Shown here one piece after another: positions 1 to 3,358 of a stretch of 12,804 bases of DNA. The notes below the pieces were generated by a model. That model searched no databases. It worked only from the letters and a program-made list of their open reading frames with translations, and was not told the origin of the DNA. Numbering within the stretch: position 1 is the stretch's first letter; each line of letters starts with the position of its first letter. Source of the DNA: Fimenecus sp045594885. Lineage in GTDB: Bacteria > Bacillota > Clostridia > Oscillospirales > Acutalibacteraceae. Where the stretch lies: the NCBI GenBank assembly GCA_045594885.1, contig JAZNZJ010000046.1, positions 1-12,804 on the forward strand, given 5' to 3'. A program made the translations under genes and the position numbers.

Positions 1-10
1 AGCCGTCTCG

Positions 11-83
11 AGCTTCCGGTGGGACTCGAACCCACAACATACTGATTACAGATCAGTTCCACTACCAGTTGTGATACGGAAGC
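11..83 (-). tRNA. tRNA-Thr (anticodon UGU) with C33
   Basis: Read on the minus strand, a full cloverleaf is visible: a 7-bp acceptor stem (GCTTCCG with CGGAAGC), D stem TCAC/GTGG with one G-U pair, anticodon stem ACTGA/TCAGT, five-base variable loop, and T stem GTGGG/CCCAC around TTCGAGT. The seven-base anticodon loop is TCTGTAA, giving anticodon TGT for threonine. G1-C72, C2-G71 and the G35-U36 anticodon bases agree with threonine identity. The base before the anticodon is C, not the near-universal U33. The discriminator is U and CCA is not encoded, so the host must add it. This is the last gene of a leftward series, 7 bases downstream of a small protein gene. Confidence 0.88.
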
Positions 84-90
84 ATGAAAC

Positions 91-315
91 TTATGTGTGC
101 GATGAATCGGAAAACGTTTCGGTAGTCGTGGATTTCAATGCACGCCAGATCACGTTGACGTTGTTGATGGAGTAGTGCGCAGGTACCCGGAGTTGCAGCT
201 GGCAGTCTCCGCTATCATTTCCAAGCGGACACTCTTTGCAGGAACATTCTTTACACGTAGCTTGTAACACTGTCAACGCCTGTACTATCTGATCATCTGT
301 AAATGTTCTCATCAT
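91..315 (-). CDS. Small Cys-rich phage-type protein, function unknown
   Basis: This is a 74-residue protein of unknown function. I place the start at the paired ATG codons (315 or 312) because AAGGAG at 321-326 lies 5 or 8 bases upstream. A longer reading would start inside the neighbouring tRNA and is unlikely. The first 20 residues look helical (DDQIVQALTVLQ), followed by a cysteine cluster of the form CKECSCKECPL and a further Cys at GDCQL. Short proteins with a helix followed by a CxxCP-like cluster are common in Firmicutes phages (recalled, not searched), where they may bind metal. It sits between two tRNA genes on the same strand, consistent with a co-transcribed phage tRNA/small-gene block. 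Confidence 0.7.
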   Translation of the reverse strand: MMRTFTDDQIVQALTVLQATCKECSCKECPLGNDSGDCQLQLRVPAHYSINNVNVIWRALKSTTTETFSDSSHT

Positions 316-343
316 ATTTTCTCCTTGATGTATTACATCATTA

Positions 344-414
344 TGGCCGCCACACGACTCGAACGTGTATCTCCCGGGCATTCCCGGAGCTCTTCCTCTT
401 TGAGCTAAGCGGCC
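344..414 (-). tRNA. Non-canonical tRNA with a 4-base anticodon loop (no anticodon)
   Basis: On the minus strand every part of a tRNA is present: acceptor GGCCGCT with GGCGGCC (one G-U pair), TA at 8-9, D stem GCTC/GAGC with GG in a nine-base loop, T at 26, a perfect 5-bp anticodon stem CCGGG/CCCGG, variable loop GAGAT, T stem ACACG/CGTGT around TTCGAGT, and A as discriminator. The anticodon loop, however, is only AATG. Restoring three bases would give normal tRNA length, so exactly an anticodon's worth of loop is missing while all four stems are intact. It cannot decode as drawn. Re-registering to a seven-base loop breaks a stem pair and puts A at 33. It could be a decoy, a tRNA-fold processing signal or a recent pseudogene. 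CCA is not encoded. Confidence 0.72.
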
Positions 415-420
415 TGTCGA

Positions 421-589
421 AAGATTAGTTTATAGAGGGTTACTTTCAACTCATCCTCTCCATCGTGTTGATCAGACAGATGGCTCATAGTATGCTGATC
501 GGAATGAACTATTTCAAGAAGTGGATGACATCGTCACGGTACCGCACTCTTTGAAGTTCATTCAGATCACTAGTGCTATGCCACTAGGC
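421..589 (-). ncRNA. Spacer folded into three adjacent hairpins
   Basis: No credible protein gene lies here. Three side-by-side hairpins fill most of the spacer between tRNA-Tyr and the next tRNA. GATCAG (470-475) pairs with CTGATC (495-500). GAATGAACT (502-510) pairs with AGTTCATTC (555-563), a perfect 9-bp stem that continues inward as about ten more pairs with one mismatch (TCAAGAAGTG with CACTCTTTGA). CTAGTG (570-575) pairs with CACTAG (582-587). The middle hairpin is well beyond what a random 170-base stretch should give. The strand is inferred from the flanking genes. It may be a small RNA or a processing signal; I cannot name a family. Confidence 0.5.
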
Positions 590-671
590 TGGGAGAGGTA
601 GGACTCGAACCTACGTAGTCCGAAGACGTCGGATTTACAGTCCGCTACAATTGCCACTATGTGACTCTCCC
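590..671 (-). tRNA. tRNA-Tyr (anticodon GUA)
   Basis: This class II tRNA is read on the minus strand. The acceptor is GGGAGAG with CTCTCCC (7 of 7), the anticodon loop CTGTAAA carries GTA, the long variable arm holds a TCTTCGGA hairpin region, and the T stem GTAGG/CCTAC closes TTCGAGT. The 82-base length and long variable arm are as expected for bacterial tyrosine tRNA. The D arm is weak (about three good pairs). The discriminator is A and no CCA is encoded. It lies in the leftward array between the structured spacers at 421-589 and 672-845. Confidence 0.92.
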
Positions 672-845
672 TTGGATCGGGAGTTCATATTTATCGAGGA
701 ATAACTCCCGCTAACCTCTATTGACGTTTTCACCTTTTGGTTGCCGAGGCATTACAAGAACGCTTCAACGTCACGAACTCGGCGTTTATCTGTGCGGCTA
801 CAGACGGTTTAAGTGGAACCAGGTTACCGTAAACTGAATCCACTA
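672..845 (-). ncRNA. Non-coding spacer with hairpin and possible pseudoknot
   Basis: I see no convincing gene between tRNA-Pro and tRNA-Tyr. CGGGAGTT (678-685) pairs with AACTCCCG (703-710), an 8-bp stem next to the tRNA-Tyr 5' end. TGACGTT (722-728) can pair with AACGTCA (767-773), and GCCGAG (743-748) with CTCGGC (778-783). The two stems interlock, so they are either alternatives or an H-type pseudoknot. ACGGT (804-808) with ACCGT (826-830) and AGTGGA (812-817) with TCCACT (839-844) are further options. Stems of 6-7 bp are not rare by chance, so this is weaker than the neighbouring spacers. A 35-codon GTG-initiated frame lacks a ribosome binding site and was not called. Confidence 0.35.
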
Positions 846-917
846 TCGGGATGACAGGAGTCGAACCTGCCTGATCCAGTCCCCAAAGCTGGCGCCTAGC
901 CGATAGGCTACATCCCG
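846..917 (-). tRNA. tRNA-Pro (anticodon UGG)
   Basis: Read on the minus strand, the acceptor CGGGATG pairs with CATCCCG (7 of 7) and starts with the C1-G72 pair typical of bacterial proline tRNA. The D stem is GCCT/AGGC, the anticodon loop TTTGGGG gives TGG with T33, and the T stem GCAGG/CCTGT surrounds TTCGACT. The anticodon stem CCAGC/ACTGG has a C-A mismatch at its loop end. The discriminator is A and CCA is not encoded. Confidence 0.92.
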
Positions 918-1055
918 TTGGTTGAGGAGGTTAGTATCGGCAATCGCCTTATGGTACTCCTCGTCGCCAGATTTATATCTTAACTGGCACCCTGATTCGA
1001 GACGCTACCTTCGTCCAATCAGCCTCACCATCCTAGTAGTAGATCAGGTGAGAGT
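918..1055 (-). ncRNA. Spacer made of four tandem hairpins
   Basis: This stretch between the 81-aa gene and tRNA-Pro has no gene but holds four consecutive, non-overlapping stems. GAGGAG (924-929) pairs with CTCCTC (957-962), with an inner GGC-aatc-GCC. GCCAG (966-970) pairs with CTGGC (984-988). CTGATT (992-997) pairs with AATCAG (1017-1022), with an inner GACG/CGTC. CTCACC (1024-1029) pairs with GGTGAG (1047-1052). Each stem is short, but they abut almost without gaps and two contain nested pairs, which suggests a folded RNA of about 130 bases on the same transcript as the tRNAs. No known family is recognised. Confidence 0.42.
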
Positions 1056-1301
1056 TTAATTGATAATTTTCACTTCAGTTGGATCCATGTCCTCTGGATC
1101 CAAACGCCGAAAATCCAAGATAACTCGAAGCGTCATCCGCAAACAATCCTTACACAAGTTAGAGTAATCTAGGACGCCTCGCCACATTATGTGACTTATT
1201 GACTCCGGCTTTCCGTCAAGTTCAACGAGCAACTTATCGTCTGTTGAATACGATCGACCACAGTTACGACAAGTGCATGCATTTTCTGAATGGGCCATCA
1301 T
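1056..1301 (-). CDS. Small zinc-ribbon-like protein, function unknown
   Basis: This 81-residue protein has paired CxxC motifs (residues about 11-14 and 50-53), plus an additional Cys at about 9, so a zinc ribbon is likely. The tail is acidic (LDPEDMDPTE). The first ATG overlaps the stop of the upstream gene as ATGA. The second ATG, one codon on, has better spacing (7 rather than 4 bases) to GAGGAAA at 1306-1312, so the true start may be 1298. It is the last of four tightly packed leftward small genes. The type fits accessory phage proteins, which may bind nucleic acid or a host protein. I do not recognise a named family. Confidence 0.68.
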   Translation of the reverse strand: MMAHSENACTCRNCGRSYSTDDKLLVELDGKPESISHIMWRGVLDYSNLCKDCLRMTLRVILDFRRLDPEDMDPTEVKIIN

Positions 1302-1501
1302 TTGGTTTCCTCAAATTCAACAGGCTTATACATCAACCCGGTTTGTGTAGAATTTACGCACAATTCTGCTTTCGGGTTCGCTTCGATCAATTCATCTACC
1401 GATGCATAAAAACGAATAGATGTATCTTTGTATTCTGCGGTAAACAGCTTTCGGATGAGTTCTCTGCGGAAGAGCAGATACTTTGTATGTTTCTTTTTCA
1501 T
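1298..1501 (-). CDS. Small basic protein, function unknown
   Basis: This is a 67-residue protein with a very basic N-terminus (MKKKHTKYLLFRRELIRK) and a more acidic C-terminal half containing SVDELIEANPKAE. I chose the ATG at 1501 because GGGAG lies five bases upstream, and the upstream gene ends at 1503 immediately before it. Two earlier in-frame ATGs (1513, 1537) would overlap that gene and lack a good ribosome binding site. Its stop overlaps the start of the next gene (ATGA), so translation is probably coupled. No signal peptide, membrane segment or recognisable domain is seen. Confidence 0.62.
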   Translation of the reverse strand: MKKKHTKYLLFRRELIRKLFTAEYKDTSIRFYASVDELIEANPKAELCVNSTQTGLMYKPVEFEETK

Positions 1502-1502
1502 G

Positions 1503-1697
1503 TTAACTCCCATTAGTCTCGTATCTCCAACAGACATCTACTTCTTTTATTCGTTGTTTGATGTTTTCGTACACTTCGCAAGATGGCCCTCGATCAACTT
1601 CTACATTATAAGCCCGGCAGAATGGGATCAGCGGGCATCCTCCACGGGGAAGTATCGGAATGTTGCAGCAAGTGTATTTCTTTTCAACGTTGCTCAT
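1503..1697 (-). CDS. Small Cys-rich protein, function unknown
   Basis: This 64-residue protein has six cysteines (residues about 10, 11, 21, 27, 40 and 56), enough to bind zinc or an Fe-S cluster. The middle segment GGCPLIPFCRAY resembles other small Cys-rich phage proteins in general character only. The start at 1697 is chosen because AAGGTGG sits four bases upstream, whereas an earlier in-frame ATG (1715) would overlap the preceding gene. The gene ends one base before the next start. Function is unknown. Confidence 0.62.
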   Translation of the reverse strand: MSNVEKKYTCCNIPILPRGGCPLIPFCRAYNVEVDRGPSCEVYENIKQRIKEVDVCWRYETNGS

Positions 1698-1707
1698 TCT
1701 ACCACCT

Positions 1708-1995
1708 TCAATCAAAGAAGCTTAAGTCAAACAGCGAACTTAGCTTCGACCGTTCAGCAGTGAAGTAGTCGTCTGCGAATGACGGCACTGGATCAAGTTG
1801 ACTGTGTAGCTTAGACCAGAACCATTGGCGCTCCTTGCGAGTAGCTCGAACCTCCCATATGTAGCAGTTCTTGCTACTCTGTGCATACCATCGAACAGCT
1901 TCTTCAACCGTGTTGAATGTTTTGCGGAATACGGCGTTTTCCGTGCTACAGAATTTATTTGGATTCTTGGATCGACGAATCAGAAGTAACTGCAT
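1708..1995 (-). CDS. Hypothetical phage-type protein, 95 aa
   Basis: This 95-residue protein is rich in aromatic and basic residues in its middle (EEAVRWYAQ, then WEVRATRKERQWFWSKL) and has an acidic, Ser-rich C-terminus. AAGGAG is eight bases upstream of the ATG, so the start is well supported. It is the first of four closely packed leftward small genes and begins about 35 bases downstream of the closing stem of the structured RNA at 2030-2205. No domain, signal peptide or membrane helix is recognised. The TFNTVEEAVRWYA segment suggests a small alpha/beta fold, but that is only an impression. Confidence 0.65.
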   Translation of the reverse strand: MQLLLIRRSKNPNKFCSTENAVFRKTFNTVEEAVRWYAQSSKNCYIWEVRATRKERQWFWSKLHSQLDPVPSFADDYFTAERSKLSSLFDLSFFD

Positions 1996-2029
1996 ACTTA
2001 CGGCTCCTTAATACAAACTAGGACGTAAC

Positions 2030-2205
2030 TTCTTCGTAGGACTACACGAACAGCTGTTATCAGATGTGATATCTGGACTGTTCCCGTCTTCCCTCATTAT
2101 TGCAGCTGAAGAGCGTTCCCGAGTATAGCGTGCTGGTTGAGTAGCACCAGGAAACTGCTTTTCATTTCAAAACTTCACTGCAAACAACCCTCGTCCTACG
2201 AAGAA
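2030..2205 (-). ncRNA. Three-way-junction RNA element with 13-bp closing stem
   Basis: TTCTTCGTAGGAC (2030-2042) is the exact reverse complement of 2193-2205, a 13-bp perfect stem. Inside are two arms. The first is GAACAG/CTGTTC (2048-2053 with 2078-2083), enclosing CAGAT/ATCTG (2061-2065 with 2071-2075). The second is TTGCAG-TGAA/TTCA-CTGCAA (2100-2110 with 2174-2183, one bulged base), enclosing TTCC/GGAA (2116-2119 with 2150-2153) and GTGCT/AGCAC (2130-2134 with 2143-2147; CTGGT/ACCAG is an alternative). Nested, mutually compatible stems of this length are very unlikely by chance. It may be the 3' domain of the larger RNA or a separate RNA. Confidence 0.68.
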
Positions 2206-2607
2206 ATCCGTATCCTACTTGACCCCCGCTTAGCGTTAAGCAAGATTACATCGTCGTGGTCAAGTGCGTTGATGAACACGCTGTTACATCAGGCTTAATG
2301 AGGTCAGCACTTGCTATGCTGTGTACGATCACAACCCTGCCGTCGTACTCTACAACGCGGAATAACCTCACTTATGAAACTTCCGCAACGGGGAATGTCG
2401 GCGCCCGTACCCTCGCAAGGGCTGTTCCCTGCTCCTCTACTTTACCGGCAAGCGGCCGGCAATCTGGCAGGAGGTTCATCGATGGAGCAACCTCATGGAT
2501 GAAATCTCCCTTGGTACAACTCTGCTTCTATCCGCTTCTCCACTCCACGGAATAGTCAAATTGTACCTTTTGTTACCTACTCTCCCCTCGAGGAGGCAGG
2601 AGGTTGA

Positions 2608-2670
2608 CAGGTCATGGTGGAGTCGAACCACCCTCAGTGCTCGTCAGCCTTATGAGTCCGTTTATGACCT
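2608..2670 (-). ncRNA. tRNA-like domain lacking a normal D and anticodon arm
   Basis: On the minus strand a 7-bp acceptor stem (AGGTCAT with ATGACCT, all Watson-Crick) and a 5-bp T arm (GGTGG/CCACC around TTCGACT) are perfect. Only 31 bases lie between the 5' acceptor strand and the T stem, against about 41 in a normal tRNA. They fold as a single arm: CTCA/TGAG, an internal loop, then GCT-GACG-AGC, after a seven-base single-stranded linker. A Met-like CTCATAA loop sequence is present but has no matching stem. The plan resembles the tRNA-like domain of tmRNA in outline, but there is no G3-U70 pair or tag. It may be a tRNA remnant or a built-in tRNA-like processing or capping module. Confidence 0.6.
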
Positions 2671-2810
2671 CATCGCATCCGATGATTCCCGGGTACATCT
2701 GATGTGACTGGTTGAGTTTCCCAGCTTCATATCTCAACCTGATAGATCCCCAAGATCAGCATTTTCTATATCGTGATCTTTGTTCTTTTCGTCTGCCAGG
2801 GACCGTTGAG

Positions 2811-3089
2811 TTAACAGTGACGAATTTTTCCGCGAACGACGTAGGTCAGCGTTTCGAAACCGTTATCTTCAGATATTTCGTAGTCAGTAGTGCCGTCGGG
2901 AATCTCCACAATAGAGAGCTCAGCGTTGCGTCCGCTAGCGCCGGGGCCTAATGCTTCAACAACCTCGACTAGTTCGGCATCGGACCTGTGATTGTATTCT
3001 GAATAGTCAGTACCGGAAGGTAACATCGCCGTCGCAGCATCTGATAGACAGAATCCGCCATAACACTTATTAAGTACAAACTGTATCAT
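2811..3089 (-). CDS. Conserved phage-type protein, 92 aa, function unknown
   Basis: This 92-residue acidic protein has the pattern KCYGGF near the N-terminus (8-13), then SDAELVEVVEALG, ASGRNAELSIVEIPD and DYEISEDNGFETL. I recall this combination from a family of uncharacterised proteins found widely in phages; this is from memory, not a search. AAAGGAG lies seven bases upstream of the ATG, so the start is well supported. It follows tRNA-Leu by 26 bases, and the candidate structured RNA begins right after its stop. There is no signal peptide, membrane segment or catalytic motif that I can name. Confidence 0.75.
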   Translation of the reverse strand: MIQFVLNKCYGGFCLSDAATAMLPSGTDYSEYNHRSDAELVEVVEALGPGASGRNAELSIVEIPDGTTDYEISEDNGFETLTYVVRGKIRHC

Positions 3090-3115
3090 GTTCGTTCTCC
3101 TTTCGAAGTGTTAGA

Positions 3116-3199
3116 TGCCGATGGAGGGAATTGAACCCTCACGGTGTTACCACCAAAGGATTTTAAGTCCCTTGCGTCTGCCGATTTCGCCACACCAGC
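3116..3199 (-). tRNA. tRNA-Leu (anticodon UAA) at the phage/chromosome junction
   Basis: This class II tRNA is read on the minus strand. The acceptor is GCTGGTG with CATCGGC, seven pairs of which two are G-U. The anticodon stem AGGGA/TCCTT holds loop CTTAAAA with TAA for leucine, the long variable arm is GGTG-gtaa-CACC, and the T stem GAGGG/CCCTC surrounds TTCAATT. The discriminator is A, as leucine tRNA requires, and CCA is not encoded. DNA upstream is AT-rich and chromosomal in character, while DNA downstream is G+C-richer and phage-like. tRNA 3' ends are classic integration sites, and the two wobble pairs would fit a 5' host half joined to a 3' element half. That is inference. Confidence 0.93.
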
Positions 3200-3223
3200 A
3201 TAACTGTTTTTCACAGCCATATT

Positions 3224-3252
3224 ATTATATCCTATGAATTTCCAAATGTCAA
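3224..3252 (-). promoter_or_regulatory. Perfect consensus sigma-A promoter for tRNA-Leu and downstream block
   Basis: On the minus strand TTGACA (3247-3252) and TATAAT (3224-3229) are separated by exactly 17 bases, and the predicted start near 3217 lies about 18 bases before the tRNA. No comparable promoter or terminator is obvious between it and position 1, so it could drive the whole leftward block. Confidence 0.85.
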
Positions 3253-3296
3253 TATTATTGTGATGAAAATATCTCTTTTTAATATGGCAATTTTTA

Positions 3297-3330
3297 TTGT
3301 AAAAAATAAGGTTTTATGTTAAACTAAAAC
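3297..3330 (+). promoter_or_regulatory. Probable lacZ promoter with overlapping inverted repeat
   Basis: TTGTAA (3297-3302) and TAAACT (3320-3325) are 17 bases apart, a fair sigma-A promoter for the GH2 gene. GTTTTA (3311-3316) and TAAAAC (3325-3330) form an inverted repeat with an 8-base centre across the -10 element, a plausible operator. No regulator gene is in view. Confidence 0.4.
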
Positions 3331-3358
3331 CGATATTACCCGTGATGGAGGTCTTTTT

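Larger units (their letters stand above)
1996..2810 (-). ncRNA. Candidate large structured RNA (GOLLD/ROOL-like setting)
   Basis: These 815 bases hold no credible gene on either strand; the plus-strand frames lack coding character and oppose all neighbours. They do contain a nearly continuous run of adjacent stems: AAGATCA/TGATCTT (2752-2780), GGTTGAG/CTCAACC (2710-2739), a tRNA-like domain (2608-2670), GGTACAA/TTGTACC (2513-2567), GAGGTT/AACCTC (2471-2494), CCGGC/GCCGG (2445-2459), GGGAA/TTCCC with nested CCCT/AGGG (2391-2429), GCGGAA/TTCCGC (2357-2386), GTACGA/TCGTAC (2323-2348), CAGCA/TGCTG (2305-2321), ACTTGACC/GGTCAAGT with nested GCTTA/TAAGC (2217-2265), and the 2030-2205 element. Size, lack of genes, phage setting and adjacent tRNAs match what is known of GOLLD and ROOL RNAs. 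Membership is inference. Single stems of 5-7 bp are individually weak evidence. Confidence 0.55.

Noticed and set aside
316..381. N-terminal extension of the 74-aa protein to position 381
   Set aside because: The added codons run into the tRNA at 344-414, whereas a good Shine-Dalgarno site precedes the ATG at 315/312.
737..848. GTG-initiated minus-strand frame of about 35 codons just after tRNA-Pro
   Set aside because: There is no ribosome binding site (the start would lie against the tRNA 3' end) and no recognisable protein pattern.
1199..1768. Plus-strand frames of 61-111 codons over the small-gene cluster
   Set aside because: They are shadows of the four minus-strand genes, which have ribosome binding sites and operon-like spacing.
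2608..2670. tmRNA
   Set aside because: The outline of the tRNA-like part is similar, but there is no G3-U70 pair, no tag reading frame with an Ala-Ala end, and no split acceptor halves at the ends of a 300-400 base RNA.
2256..2707. Plus-strand open frames of 63-99 codons within the gene-free region
   Set aside because: They oppose every neighbour, overlap each other and the tRNA-like domain, lack ribosome binding sites, and their low-complexity Ser/Thr/Arg-rich translations look like read-through of structured RNA sequence.
421..2810. CRISPR array
   Set aside because: The repeats seen are inverted stems of differing sequence; no direct repeat recurs at regular spacing.
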